From NCBI GenBank assembly GCA_000447185.1, contig KE647339.1:63626-127625 (forward strand): a stretch of DNA of 64,000 nucleotides, in the 5' to 3' direction. The DNA is from Vairimorpha apis BRL 01. Its lineage: Eukaryota; Microsporidia; Nosematidae. Position 1 is the first letter of the stretch. The number at the start of each line of letters is the position of its first letter. The position numbers were made by a program, and so were the translations under genes. This document shows positions 38,480 to 50,571 of this stretch, in pieces. Below the pieces are notes generated by a model that did not search any database, had not been told where the DNA came from, and was given only the letters and a program-made list of their open reading frames with translations.

Positions 38480-38910
38480 ATGTCATCACGTATGATATAT
38501 TTTTGTTTTACATTTATGTATGATACCAAGTTCATCAGCAAGAAGATCATATTTTTTAAGTTTTTCATTTTAGATTAATGAAAGTCGATCTTGGTTAATT
38601 ATTCCAACTTCTAACATAAGAATTTACCTTTTTTGTTAATTACCATCATATCAAGTTTATTATGGCTGTTTTTTATAAGTAACTAATCGAGTATCATCCA
38701 GATCTCTTCTTGATCATTCTTAATAATCTCTTGTACTGAATGGCTTCTGATTTTATTAAATTTTTTAGTGCATATTTTTTTTATAATAAAAGATGTATAC
38801 ATTGAACCACTTCGTTATGTCTTCTCATGTAATCAAAATCTAACATACTGTCACATCTGTTAGATAGATGGTTCAAATTATTTCTATGTATTATGTAATA
38901 AAGGTAAGGC
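38480..38910 (-). pseudogene. Zinc knuckle and REL endonuclease of copy H1
   Basis: The knuckle reads 'LNHLSNRCDSMLDFDYMRRH' then 'NEVVQCIHLLL' in one frame (about 38,795-38,885), followed by 'RSHSVQEI' (about 38,718-38,745). The nuclease core reads 'HNKLDMMVINKKGK', with PD changed to LD as in K1 and K2, while copies D and I keep PD. After a stop, 'DDMERRGDIIP' matches 'TWDGIVTKYH' of K2. Metal-binding Asp is kept; the Glu region is damaged. Confidence 0.75.
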
Positions 38911-39216
38911 CCTTCTTGTCCACAAAAAATATTTATATACTGTAGAAAGCAATATATTGCTCGAATCTAGCCTGATTATTTACTTTTTAGATCTATAATA
39001 GGAGTTCTTAATACTTAACAGTTAAAGTTTTCTTGTTTTAAAAAACTTTCCATGTTTGGTTCGTTTATAAATTTCGTTGTAAAGCCTATCATTTGCGCAT
39101 CTACTAGTGTTTTTAGGGATATGTCTTCTTTTAACTATATATTACATTGATATATTTTTTTATCAACGTCATGTGGAAAAAGTTCTCTTCTTCTATTTAA
39201 AGTATAGCCGACCGCT

Positions 39217-39700
39217 TTAAAGAACTATTGTTTTATTTAATAAAATAAATAATGTTAAGAGAATATTCTCATTTTTATGTTTAATATTTACAAGTCTTCT
39301 TCCTATTTCTGCGTCTTGAAAGTATATTTGTTCCTTACATGCTGGTTGCAAGTGAACTTGGTATTTGATTAGCACTTGTCGAATGTCGTAAATAACACTT
39401 CTAAAATTATCTGGTTCAAGCTTAACTAATCCAATATAGTAATTTATCACCGATATCGCATGCTCATTGATTGCTCGAATCATATTCTTCTTGCCATTAA
39501 GCTTTGTTTTGCAGAGTTTTCAATTTTTGCTAGTATCACGTACCTGACTTTATCGAAATTCTCTTTCTTGACTATACTAAATGGATACTTGGTAATACCT
39601 AAATATTTGTATCCATGGTGTCTTTCCAGTACAACTGCGTCATTTTACAACTTGTACATTCGGTTGCTGATTTTTCACGGTTAACCTCAAGTCCCATATT
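39217..39700 (-). pseudogene. RT thumb and connection of copy H1
   Basis: Starts with 'NDAVVLERHHGYKYLGITKY' near 39,640 and, after a frameshift, continues as an 88-codon open stretch (39,483-39,217): 'MIRAINEHAISVINYYIGLV', 'YDIRQVLIKYQVHLQPACKE' and 'EIGRRLVNIKHKNENIL'. These blocks recur in I, J, A and E1 and helped find the older relics. The Met at 39,483 is internal to the original ORF. Confidence 0.8.
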
Positions 39701-39739
39701 TAAGATAAATTTTTAGTTTAGTTGTTAATTAATTTAAGG

Positions 39740-40480
39740 TTTTTTTAGGTTTTGCTAAAATTTTTATATCGTCAATAAAGAGCAAGTGATTTTTAATGAA
39801 ATTATTTTCATAAATTTTCACATTTATTTAGGATATACCGAATGAATTTCCAGTTCAAGGAATCCATACACAGTACAAATAATATTGGTGATAGCGAATC
39901 TCCTTGAAGTATTCTCCTTTCAATTTGCTTCTCAAAAATTGTTTCAAATCTTGATCATGAATTCAAGAAATTTACCTATCCATATAGGTAAACTTAGTTT
40001 CCTTATACATTCTAGTATGTAAGAGCGGTCGTTTTAGTCGTTTTCTCTCTTAACATCAATCCATATTGTCTTTAACATGTTACAATTATCTTTATTGACA
40101 GCTACATTGATCATAGATTGTTCCTTAGCTTCTTAGATCTGTCAAAATGTACTCATTTGGTTTTAAGACAATAATTCTCTTTTTCTCAACCATTAAATGT
40201 TGCATAACATTAGTTGTGCATTTTGTAATCAATTTATAAAGACTAGACATATAAGTAATAGGTCTTAAGTTACTACTACATGTCGACGTACCTTTCGGGA
40301 TCAAGTACGCTAAGCCTTTATAAAACTATTTCTCTGGTTGTCTCTCATTTAAACAAAACGACTTATATATTTTGTACATAATGAATGTAATACTTCATAC
40401 TTTTCGGCAAAAAATTGAAGATTTCATCACAGCCAACTGCTTTCCAATTATGCAGGTATTTAACTATCTCAACAAATTCG
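39740..40480 (-). pseudogene. RT palm and fingers of copy H1
   Basis: Reverse transcriptase core, spread over several frames. It shows 'NWKAVGCDEIFNF' (about 40,410-40,475), 'GLAYLIPKGTSTCSSNLRPI' then 'TYMSSLYKLITK' (about 40,230-40,330), 'EAKEQSMINVAVNKDN' (about 40,090-40,140), motif A 'IWIDVKREND' (about 40,035-40,065), motif B 'ILQGDSLSPILFVLCMD' (about 39,855-39,905) and motif C 'KNHLLFIDDIKIL' (about 39,765-39,805). The Asp of motif A, QGDSLSP of motif B and both Asp of motif C are present. The role in the element was DNA synthesis primed at the nicked target. Confidence 0.85.
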
Positions 40481-40489
40481 GAATACGAT

Positions 40490-41366
40490 GAAAAAGTAAT
40501 TTACTCATAGGTATTTAAAAATTATTCACAAAGATGTTACTCGTATTTTTATTAAGTTATTAAGTTTTTTTAGTCTTATTTGTTCACATAGTCGACCAGA
40601 ACGCATAAATATCCTTTTTGCCCACATTATGTGTATTTTTCTGGACTTCACCAATTTTCTATAGAAATTACTTCTATATAGATCAAAATCTTGGTTCTGT
40701 TTCCTATATTCTCGACGTCATATAGAAACATCAAGCTTTATCAATTATACAGTATTTTTCTCATTGTCTTGGATATTGCTTCATATGTAAAATGCGTTAA
40801 ACATGTAAGCATATTTACTTCTTGTATGCACTTCTTCAACGGATAGTTTTTCAAATGTTTAACTTTTTTAAGAAGATTCACTTTACCTTCTAGTAAAGAG
40901 ATTTTTTTCAAAATACTTTACTTCTATACTAAAGATTTAACTAGCTTCCTGGTATTTTCTTGATAACCAATTTGCACTACTTGTAGTATCCGTGCAATTT
41001 CAGACATAATTTGGAATGGGTGTTCTTTGATATAGTTTTCGAATTTACTTCGTTTCCCTGGGTTCATTTTATACTTACGAGCTAATCAACGTCTTCCACT
41101 ATCGCTAGCAAGAAGTTTTTTTGCTCTTGTCATTAAATTCTAAAGCACCATATCTGATTCAAATTTTGCACAAAATACACCATAAAACTTTCCATAACCT
41201 TTTATAAACATTTTACTAAATCATTAAGAACTGTTAGATATACTCTTTGAAGACATTCTACATTGATATTTTCGATACTTGCAAAAAGTGAGTCTAGAAT
41301 ATCAGGGGATAAAAGAATAGTAATGCTGTAATGTTCTTTGGTACTCTCAACGTCTATGTTTGCCAT
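40490..41366 (-). pseudogene. N-terminal region of copy H1
   Basis: From the start, an open stretch reads 'MANIDVESTKEHYSITILLS' and continues to 'VLNDLVKCL' before a stop near 41,210. Further on, 'FDLYRSNFYRKLVKSRK' (about 40,640-40,690) matches 'FELYRSNFYRQLGEAQK' of copy I. I see no clear CCHH zinc finger or Myb-like motif as found at the N-terminus of R2 elements, but the decay is too strong to exclude one. Confidence 0.6.
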
Positions 41367-41440
41367 ATCTAGTGGTTTCGCTGCAATATCTGTTTGTAGG
41401 TTATCTTTTGTTTTTCTATACCTTCATTTTATTTGTAGTA

Positions 41441-41794
41441 AATAATTATTTATTTATTTATCATATTACAAAACTTGAAATTATGATTTAAAACAATAGA
41501 ATTTTATAAAGTCATATTAATGTATTATATATGAGTTTATTTTTAATGTTATTTAATCTTTATAAATAAAATAATAACCTAGAATTTAATATTCTTCAAA
41601 TTCATTACAGTTTAACCTTTTATAATGATATTTAAATAATTTGTGTGTATTAATTATATCATTTTTATAAAATTATAGTCATTATTGATATAGTTAAATC
41701 TTAAAATTAATAATTTTCATTTTTTAAATAGTTATTATATACAAAAATTAAAAATATTTTAATAATTTATACTGGTCGATTTAATTTTTTGATT
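41441..41794. other. A+T-rich spacer between H1 and H2
   Basis: About 350 bases of low-complexity sequence between the 5' end of H1 and the 3' end of H2. Nothing recognised. Confidence 0.6.
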
Positions 41795-44700
41795 TCATTA
41801 GCTTCCATGTCAACCAGGGTGGTCATAAAAGTCTTATAATACCCAGTACTATAGGTTAAATTATAGTCACATATTTTGCTTCCATTACATTTATCTCTTT
41901 ATGTTTTTAAAATGCTTCACTAAAAGACACAAACCATACTTGTTTCTCTATGTTCTCTTTATCTCATATTTACCAACATTTTTCTGGTAATAGCCTTGTC
42001 TTTGGTTTAATAAAATAGACTCTAAGGTTTTCTTTAGAACTATCGATCAAATGAATGCTTATAAGAGGGTTAGATTTCTAATTCTTTATGTATTTTTTGT
42101 CTCTTTCAATAATACATCATTTCTTATCATCACAATAGGAACCATAATCATTCAAAATTTATGGTTTGCTCTATCTCATTTGTAAGAATTAAATACTTCC
42201 TGCATATTCATCATCAACTATTGAAAGCTGATCTATGTTGGTTATTTAAATTTTAACTATGAAGTATTAACTTTTTTTGTCAAAAAATAGAATTTTATGA
42301 TCATTTTGCTACCTTTTCATGCGTGTATATTTTTGTATCTATCAGTATCTCAGATAAATCATTCTTCATGACTTTCTAAATAGGAGTGACTTAAGATTTT
42401 TTTGTCTTTTTAAGTTTTTACTTTTTAAATAGTAATAGGATTATATATCTAACTACCTCTTTTTACATAATCGAAACTCAACTTCAGATCACACTTGGTA
42501 GTTAAATGATCTACAATATAGACATTGTTCCTGTATTTAAAAAAAATTCTATCTAGTAAAAAGAAATACATTTTTAAATCTCACCTAATTATTCTTCTTC
42601 ATCTGACATATTAAAGAGTCTCTCATGCTTACTAGTTTATGGTCTTGTGCTTTATACAACTTTCCGTGATTGTTTCGATTTTTTAATCTTCTCGAAAAGC
42701 CACCACTAGCATTCTTATGTTGATTATACCTTCATATATATATTATTTATTTTAAGTAACTTTCTATTTGTTAATAGTGAGATTTATTATCTTTTCCATT
42801 TTGAGTATTGTTGCACATTTTCCTGGCTTTTTTAATTTACTAAAATATACATATTTAAAAACATATTTTTACTTCTGTGCTCAATACAAGCAAGATCATT
42901 CTTATTTCTCTAATTAATAGGTAAGTCTCTCCTTGCAGACTGACTGTAAATCTATGTAGTGCTTTATAAAAACCCGGGAATTTCAAAAATTAATTTTTAT
43001 ATTTCTTCGGTTCTAATATCAGAAAACTTACATGGAGAATGATAACCGAGATTTCTTGATCGTTGATAGCTTTTTTATTTTCAAACAGTTAAATTTCATT
43101 ATGCATAGTTTTCAACATGATGTAAGATCTCGTTTTAATCTTTATGAAAGTCATTTTCTTAATTATACTTGATGTATTCTTAAAGATATCTAAATACTTG
43201 ACGCATTGTGACCCTTTAGTACAACGGCATCATCTTCACACCCAAAACAATTAATAGCAGGTTTTTCCCGATTTACATCTAGTCTAAACAATTTTAAAGA
43301 AATGTTTATTTTCTTCTAAAATATCCTTGAAGTTATCTTAGTTCTTTGCGTGGATTTTTAAGTCATCATTAAATAAAAGATAATTTATGGCGAACGATTG
43401 AATGTCTATTTAAACATCTATTTTTAGATACTTCAAGTTTAGTTTCTTGAACAAAGAATTCATACATAAAAATTACAAGAAAAGGGATAAAAGTCATTTT
43501 GTAATATATTCCTATCTATATTCTTTTCTAGAATCAACTTTTATGTGCTGCCGTTTTACTGTGGCTCGTAGAAATTCTACTTTCCATCGAGGGATATTTG
43601 ACATTAATATGCATGATAAAAGATGATTATAATCTACTGTGTCTTAAACCTTCTTTACATTTATTTACATAGTCTTTAAAAGTTGTTATTTTCTTTAATG
43701 GTACTACATTTACATAGCTTAATTTTAGATCCTTGGATTAATCCAACTGTGCCAAACTGATTCTTAACTAGGAATGCTTTATTATTCACAATCAAGTTAA
43801 TAAATTTATTAAAGAGTTTATTTGTAAGTTTAAATAGGATTACATGCATTTTAGTGTCTTATATATTAACCACATATTGTCTTACCTTTTGGAATAAGTT
43901 GTTCTCTATTCAATTGAAATTTTTCGGTGTTTTCTTATTTAAAATAACATTCTTTTCTATATACTAATAAAAGGAAAGGATGTAATGAAATACATTTCTA
44001 TAAGAAAGTTGTAGATTAATAACATCCAACTACTTTCTATTTTTGAGATATTTAATAATATATAAACTTCAGTGAATATTAAAAATGGTTGCAATTCGAA
44101 TTTAGAAAGTAGTTTACGATCTACTAAATAAGTAATTACTCACATCTGTGTAATATATTTTGTTATAAATAAACCCAAGGATCTTGTTTTTTTATACCAT
44201 ATAAATTAACATTTTGGACATCTACAAGTTATCTAAAGAAAATTTGTTCTTAGAGCTCTAAACTTTGATTGTGTTTCAAACATATTTTCCACTTTTGACT
44301 AACCTCAATTTTTTTTAACATTAACATCACTTTTCAAGTAAATCTATCCATCATATTTGAAAGATCATAATGCAAGATAACTTTTATATTTACCTCACGC
44401 ATTATTTATTTGGCTCTGATTTACTTATCCTAGACAGCTTTTTAAAAACTTCACTCTAAAATAATTTCTATCTTAGTGTTCAGACATAAAATCATTTTTC
44501 AAGCCGCTTTCCTTCCATACTGATGGTTTTACTTTATTTCGGGTAACCATCAGATAGAAAATTTGAATCGATTTTTAATATTCGCACTATATCAGATATA
44601 TTATTGGGAGGGTGTTCTTCAACGTAAGATTCAACAAACTTTATCACAGCTTCGTGTCTAAAACTGTCAACCTTTGTGAATGAGATCTTCTTGGTTCTTT

Positions 44701-45130
44701 CAACATCCTATATCTTCTTTTTCTTGAGAAAAAACCTTTTCTTTAAATATTTTGAGTGTTTGCAAACAGATTTCTCCAAAATAGGCTACTCTAGTCTGAT
44801 AGGTCCATCATGGGGTTTTCCTTTTTGTTGTTTCTTGTTTAAATTTTAGATATGAGCATTGCTTTCCATTACTGGTTTTGATGTGCTTTTTGAGCTCTCC
44901 TCTTAATTCAAAAATACCTATATTGGTATTAATTTTTTACAAAAGACATCATACGCTTTATTCCATCATCCTATTAGCATTCTACCAAATCTGTTCTTAC
45001 ATATAGGAGTGCTCTTTAAGGACATTCTCTCTCACTAGATTTGACATTTCCCAAGAGTGCAACTAGTGATACAGAGGTGAATTCAGTAGATAAAAAGGTA
45101 TTCTTCCTACCTCGTCTTTGATTTAGCAAG
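41795..45130 (-). mobile_element. Nearly full-length non-LTR retrotransposon, copy H2
   Basis: About 3.3 kb on the minus strand, more decayed than H1. Its N-terminal end (about 45,115-45,040) reads 'NTFLSTEFTSVSLVALLGNV', lining up with 'VNVSTTSTSVSLTTHLESV' of copy I; the initiator Met is gone. The RT core, connector ('RNNHGKLYKAQDHKLV', about 42,640-42,690), zinc knuckle ('VDHLTTKCDLKLSFDYVKR', about 42,460-42,520) and C-terminal tail follow in order. The nuclease region (about 42,230-42,400) is too damaged to find the PD/E pair. Its 3' end matches that of copy A. Two catalytic Asp positions are Asn (motif A INVK, motif C FNDD). Confidence 0.8.
43340..44110 (-). pseudogene. RT core of copy H2
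   Basis: Readable pieces: 'LIVNNKAFLVKNQFGTVGLI' and 'QGSK' (about 43,725-43,800), motif A 'TM*INVKKV*DTVDY' (about 43,625-43,670) with Trp as a stop and Asp as Asn, a weak motif B 'YKMTFIPFLVIF' (about 43,470-43,505), and motif C 'NYLLFNDDLKIHAKN' (about 43,350-43,395). Loss of the motif A Asp alone would abolish polymerase activity. Confidence 0.75.
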
Positions 45131-46608
45131 GTTTGTCTTATGTATTTGATTCAACCGTTGTTTGTGGTTCATCTTTGTTTAATGCTTGCAATTTTATCTT
45201 TACCTTCGTTATTTTAAATATAACAATGATTAAATTTAAAAGTATTTTTACTCTATACAAAAAATCTATTAAATTTCTATAAAAAATTAAAGTAAGTATT
45301 TGCAAAAAAACATAAATAAAAAACCTAAAATTACATATTAAAAAATAAAATAAAAAAGATTGTATTAGTTAAAAAAATTATCTTAAATATTTTTAACTTT
45401 TAAATAAATATATAATTTGTTTTTTTAGTGCATATAATAGTTTTTATTTTCTAAATTAATTTTTTTTGATATTTTAATATTTGCCAAAATATAAAATATC
45501 AATATTCTACTATATATATATTATAAATTTAAGATTAATAAACTATTGTATTATATAGTTTAAATATCATTTAAATTTTAAAATATAAAAGTATCTATAA
45601 ATGAAAAATAAATAAAATGTATGCATCTTATTTATCTCTAATAATTAGCACAATTAAAACTGAACATATAATTACAATGAAAATGATAAAAAAATTATAA
45701 TCATTATAATTATTTAAATTTTTTATCTCGCAAAATACATTTGATCGTCAATAAAATGATGAGTTAAATACAATTAATATGAAAAAGACATATTAATAAG
45801 CAATTATAGTATTGAAGAGGATTTAAATGAAATGTGCAAAAAATATTTATGTAATACACAAAATATTGACATTGAAGATGTTAATATTTAAATTAGTTTT
45901 CTACATAAAATTTAATGATAATGCTAACGGAAATACACATAAAATCAATGTGTTAGTTGATAAGAAGTAGATAATAAAATTTATTTAAGTTATTTCGATA
46001 TTTTAAATATTATCATGAATATTTTATTATTTATAACAATATTGGCCAATTAAGCAGGTCTAAAGAATTTTATTTTTTGTTTAAAATCATAAAAAAAGAT
46101 TTAAAAAACATCATTGCAAATTCAATATTATATTCTATAAAGGTAATGGATTTATAAAAAATACACTATTAAAAATTAAACTTTTATAAATGAAATACCA
46201 AAGATTACGTTTTTAATTAAATTGTCAAATTTCATTTTAAAACTAAATATATAAACAAATTGAAATCATAATTTCAGAAAGTAAAGTAATTATTGATAAA
46301 GTTTTAAGAAAAAAATTATCATAAAATAAATATAAATATTATAGTAAATTTCATTTAGCTAATAAATATATGAATGAAAGCAACTTGAAACTATTGAACT
46401 TTAAAAATATACTATAGAATTAATTAATTCCACTTGAACTGAATATATCAAAAATATATTATATTAGGACTTAAAATTTATTCTTAAAGATACATATCAT
46501 TCGCTAACTAGATTTTTTAAATTAATTTTTTTTAATTATAATGAATAATGAAAAAATGTACTATCAAATTAATTGGAACAAAAAATTGTTTATAATTTTA
46601 AAAGAAAA
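45131..46608. other. A+T-rich DNA without recognisable gene
   Basis: Low-complexity sequence. A short open stretch at 45,781-45,890 ('IEEDLNEMCKKYLCNTQNID') has no support as a gene. Nothing else recognised. Confidence 0.55.
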
Positions 46609-46618
46609 AAAAGCAATA
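46609..46618. repeat. Target-site duplication of K1, left copy (10 bp)
   Basis: AAAAAGCAAT, repeated at 47,288-47,297. Homology to K2 starts with the next base, which supports this as the insertion point. Confidence 0.65.
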
Positions 46619-47287
46619 ATCAATCATAAAAATCAGTCGACCATATGACTACGCGTTGTGAGAAGATGTTGGGACACGATTATATGAGGCGACACAATGA
46701 AATTGTAAAGTGTTTGCATTTGCTTTTGTGCAAAAATATATAACATTGAGCTATTAGGGAAAATCCTTATAACCTACTCAGTTAAACAGATAGTGGTTAA
46801 TAAATTAATAGAAATAAGAGTCGATACTAAAATAAAAACAGATATCAAAATTAAATATTTTAAACTTGATATTGTAGTAATAGATAAAAAATCTAAAGAG
46901 ATTCTTATAGTCGAAATAAAGGTCAAATCTATTTACAGCCTTCAACAAGTAGAAACAGAAAAATTAAGAAAATACGATCTTTTAGCTTATGGGCTTGGTT
47001 TAAACACAAGTGTTAAACAAGGGTAATAACATATGTTTTAACATGGGATGGCATAATTACTTAATACCACGCAAAATACAGAAAGGCGCTAAAAATTTCA
47101 GACCGAAACGAAGCATACATTCAATCAAAACTCTTAAGAAAACTCTGGAGTGTGTGTCGATATAGTACAGAAGATGAGACGACTTAATATTAGCGGAGAA
47201 CAAGAGGAACGAAAACTTACATACTAAGTGAACTCGTTTGATAAGGAAGCAAAAACAATGAAATTAACTCTTAAATAAAAGTTGATT
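46619..47287 (+). mobile_element. 5'-truncated non-LTR retrotransposon, copy K1
   Basis: A 669-bp plus-strand insertion holding the zinc knuckle, nuclease, C-terminal tail and 3' untranslated end of a young subfamily shared with K2. The knuckle reads 'VDHMTTRCEKMLGHDYMRRH' then 'NEIVKCLHLLLCKNI', where a frame break occurs at the same A-run as in K2. The nuclease follows at 46,793-47,026, then further frameshifts and a stop damage the tail. The 3' end reads AGGAAGCAAAAAC...CTTAAATAAAAGTT, like K2. It is truncated inside the knuckle, at a different point from K2, so the two are independent insertions. Confidence 0.85.
46793..47026 (+). pseudogene. REL endonuclease fragment of K1
   Basis: Open stretch of 77 codons (no complete gene) reading 'EIRVDTKIKTDIKI', then 'KLDIVVIDKKSKEILIVEI' and 'SLQQVETEKLRKYDLLAYGL'. 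The catalytic pair is D (in LD) and E (in VEI), 14 residues apart. The Pro of the family PD is Leu, as in K2 and H1. The Met is internal: homology to K2 continues upstream in frame ('NIELLGKILITYSVKQIV'). It ends by frameshift where K2 continues with 'CKTRIIPYVLTWDG'. Confidence 0.8.
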
Positions 47288-47297
47288 AAAAAGCAAT
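47288..47297. repeat. Target-site duplication of K1, right copy (10 bp)
   Basis: AAAAAGCAAT, identical to 46,609-46,618, directly after the 3' end of K1. Confidence 0.65.
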
Positions 47298-47879
47298 CAT
47301 CGTTATATAACAAAAAATATTAAAATATCGTCCGAACATATACTTTATGATAAATATCATTTATATATAATTTTAAATTCTAAAATTAATAATTATATAT
47401 TGAAGAGTTATAAAAAATGTGTGAAAAACAACATAGAGATAAAATCTATTTATCTCATAATTAATCTTTTAACAAACGTTAAAAGCAAATTATTTGGGTT
47501 AGATTTTATTTAATAAAAATTTTTACTTTTTATTTATTACAAAAACATATGAAAAAAATATTACATTTAAAATTTATTAATTAAACTTAATTTAAAAAAT
47601 ATTATATATTGTTATGATTTTACAATTAACCATACAAATTTATAAGATTCTAATATTGAATATAAATTAGTTAAATGTTAGAAAAATTATTTTAACAGAA
47701 TAAATATATTTTTTATCATTACAAATTTAATAATTTTTTGTTTTTATTATAAAATACAAAATTCAAACATACAAAATTAATTTCATTTTTAGCTATGTAT
47801 TTTCTACATATCTTAAATAAAATAATTAGTGTTTTTTATCATTTAAGGTAAGATTTTTATTTTGTGAACACAAAAATAT
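47298..47879. other. A+T-rich DNA without recognisable gene
   Basis: Low-complexity spacer. Nothing recognised. Confidence 0.6.
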
Positions 47880-48235
47880 AATATTATATGTCAGTAGACA
47901 ACCCTGCCCTAACTATCAGAATTCCAAACCAAGGGTGATTCTAATCTCATTAATGGTGGTTAGTTTAATTATGACAAGTGATCTTACAATATTAATCTAG
48001 GTTAGAATAGAATATCCGCTATAGTTTATAAAGCTTTACTTTGTCTTTACAAGTTGGTGATAGTATAACAGCTTTAATTAATCCTAAACTATTCAAGTTG
48101 GAAATAACCCCTTCTCAATAACAAATTTAATAAATCTTTTTATTGTGAAATTATGAGTTTTTACTGACCCCTTCATCTATCTCAGATCAGGCTTCGAATA
48201 TGATCATTCTATGTTTCAACAATAATTATTTTATA
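47880..48235 (-). pseudogene. Isolated higher-complexity island, coding-like
   Basis: About 350 bases clearly richer in G+C than the DNA on both sides. On the minus strand two frames carry stop-free text: 'KTHNFTIKRFIKFVIEKGLF' (about 48,160-48,100), and next to it 'GVISNLNSLGLIKAVILSP' with 'TCKDKVKLYKL' (about 48,115-48,025). The 'FIKFVIEKGLFP...LGLIKA' text weakly recalls RT fingers of non-LTR elements, such as 'NKAFLVKNQFGTVGLIQG' in H2. The link is not firm, and the family is unassigned. Confidence 0.4.
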
Positions 48236-50188
48236 CATCACTATACCTTTTTATTAAACATAAAACAAAAGTGTATACATATAATTTTTTGATAACATAT
48301 TTAATCATGTATTTTATAAATATATAAAGTTTAAAACAAAAACAATACGAACAAACATATAATTTATTTACATTATATTTTAAATTTAAATCCAGTTAAA
48401 TAAAATTAATTAGTCCTATAATTTAACAAAAAATACATTTCTAAAGTTCCTATTTTAATATTACATTTAAAAGAAATTATCATTTAAACTTTTTTGTTTA
48501 ATGAAATTTATTATCTAATTTTGTTAGATTTTTACAAAATAAACTAATGATTAAGATGAAGTTTTTGCAATATGTAATATAAAATTTGATTCATAGTTTA
48601 CAAATGAAGAAAATTTTACCATTAAAATCTATGTTTTGTTTAGTATATGTTTAATAATAATTATATTAATTTGTATCATAAATTCTAGATGTATTTTATA
48701 GTTTGCTTTTTCATAATATATGAATGTTATGTTTAAAAATGTAAATTATATAACTCATTACTAAATTTCATATTAAATTAAATTTAAAGAATGTTTATTG
48801 TTTTGAAAAAAATTGTAAATCCTTATTTCTTTCAATTAAAACATAATATGTATTTATATTTCAATGACTAATTAAATAATTGTTAATCCAATTTAGAGTT
48901 ATAATCGCTCAACATTTTTTGAATTTAATTTGATTTTTAGATGTTAAATTTAATAATTGTATTTTTTTATTATTCGATGAGCATAAAATGTACAAAGTTT
49001 ATATTTTTATAAACATTATTTTATATTTGAAATAAATAAAATATTTTAGATTTAATATTTAAGGATATTTAAAATGTTATTTATAATCATTAAAAATTTT
49101 GTTTATAATATGAAGTTTAATTCAAAAAAATAAAAAAAATAAATTTTTAATATTAGATAGTTTGAATTTATCAAGTGTAAAAGTACTTTAAATAATAAAT
49201 ATAATATAATCAAATTATATAAATAGTATTAAATTATTAAAATTTACTAAATTTGAGATTTCTAATCTTGTGAAAAAATATATAAATAATTAAATCATAA
49301 TTTAAAATATTTTTTTGATAGTACATAAATAAAACAACTTTAACTTTAAAATTTCATTTAATAAGAACTTAAGTTTGTGTTTATAAAAAAAATTATTTAA
49401 ATAATTTTTTAAAAAGTATATACGTTTAACAATTTTTACCAGTTTTTAATTTTTCTTTAAATATAAAGATATGTTTGATTAATTAATGATATAAATTTTT
49501 TAATATAATAACTATGATGTTTTATAAAATATTACATTATATAAAAATATTGAAAATTTTGTTTTTGATACATTTTGATGTAGTAGTTGTGAATTTATCT
49601 AATTTTAATTTATGTTTATATATGTATATATAAATATAAATATAAATATTAATTAATCTTGACCATTTAAAAAATCTAATAAAAAATAATTTTAATTTGT
49701 TAAGAATAATTTTGTATAATTATAAAAAATTAGATATGTAAAAACATAAATAGAATATAAAAATAACTAAATAAAATAAGTTTAATAAAAATAGTTGACT
49801 CGTATATAAAAATTTAATTAAATATCTAGTTTAAAAATAAACAAAAATTTGAACAATAAGATTTTTAAAATATTACTCTATAAAAAAATTTATTATAATA
49901 TTTCATAAACAATTTTTTTTAGTTTAAAAAAAAATAAATTGTAAAATGTAAACTTTTATTAAAATACAATCTAATACATGGTTTTATCAAAAAAAATATT
50001 TATAATAATTTTTTACAAACATGATTTTGTAAATAATAAATCTTAACAATACTAGGTTGACTCTAAAATAGAGTTATTTAAAAATTTTCAATACTATACA
50101 TTTTAAATATTCAAAAAGAAGCCAAACTCTTAACAAAAGAAAAATAATTTTGAGACTAATTTTTTTTGTTTTTATAAATATTTTTTAA
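48236..50188. other. A+T-rich DNA without recognisable gene
   Basis: Very A+T-rich, stop-dense sequence. Nothing recognised. Confidence 0.65.
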
Positions 50189-50203
50189 TGTCATAGAGAT
50201 GAT
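50189..50203. repeat. Target-site duplication of K2, left copy (15 bp)
   Basis: TGTCATAGAGATGAT, repeated exactly at 51,126-51,140. Confidence 0.9.
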
Positions 50204-50571
50204 GCCTTAAAGGTAATTTAATTGAGCAATTAGAAGACGTTCAACGCTCCAAACTTATTAACGAAATAAAAACCAAATTTCATCATAAAAAGTTAATAGT
50301 TGAGCTTGAAAACGAATTAGTTTCGCCAAAGAACTCGTCGATGTGGATACACAAAGGAAACAATTCTGCAAGACAAAAAGGTAAGCTGTGTTTTTTACAA
50401 GATAGAAACATCTTTTTTAATGATAGCAATATGTGTCCACATTGTAATCAAGCAAAAAGAACAGTCGATCATATGGCTACGCGTTGTGAAAAGATGTTAG
50501 GACATGATTATATAAGACGCCACAATGAAATTGTAAAGTGTTTGCATTTGCATTTGTGCAAAAATATATAA
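50204..50571 (+). pseudogene. RT connection and zinc knuckle fragment of K2
   Basis: Uninterrupted frame from the insertion point to a stop at 50,569-50,571. It reads '...EQLEDVQRSKLINEIKTKF', 'MWIHKGNNSARQKGKLCFLQ' and 'DSNMCPHCNQAKRTVDHMAT', then 'RCEKMLGHDYIRRHNEIVKC'. CPHC...H...C gives the CX2C-H-C zinc knuckle that precedes the nuclease in R2/R4-type elements and is thought to bind nucleic acid. The Met at 50,341 is internal; codons upstream are open back to the target-site duplication. Confidence 0.85.

Larger units (their letters stand above)
38165..41366 (-). mobile_element. Nearly full-length non-LTR retrotransposon, copy H1
   Basis: About 3.2 kb, originally one ORF, minus strand, broken by many stops and frameshifts. 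The probable start is at 41,366: it reads 'MANIDVEST', lining up with 'MAEDVNVST' at the start of copy I. Order from the N-terminus: unassigned N-terminal region, RT palm (about 40,480-39,740), thumb and connection (about 39,700-39,000), zinc knuckle, HSVQE, REL endonuclease, C-terminal tail. It pairs head-to-tail with copy H2 about 430 bases away. Its RT motifs A, B and C all keep their key residues, so among the long copies it has the best-preserved catalytic centre, although the ORF is not intact. Confidence 0.85.

Noticed and set aside
39460..39684. 74-codon plus-strand open frame
   Set aside because: Antisense shadow of the copy H1 RT thumb.
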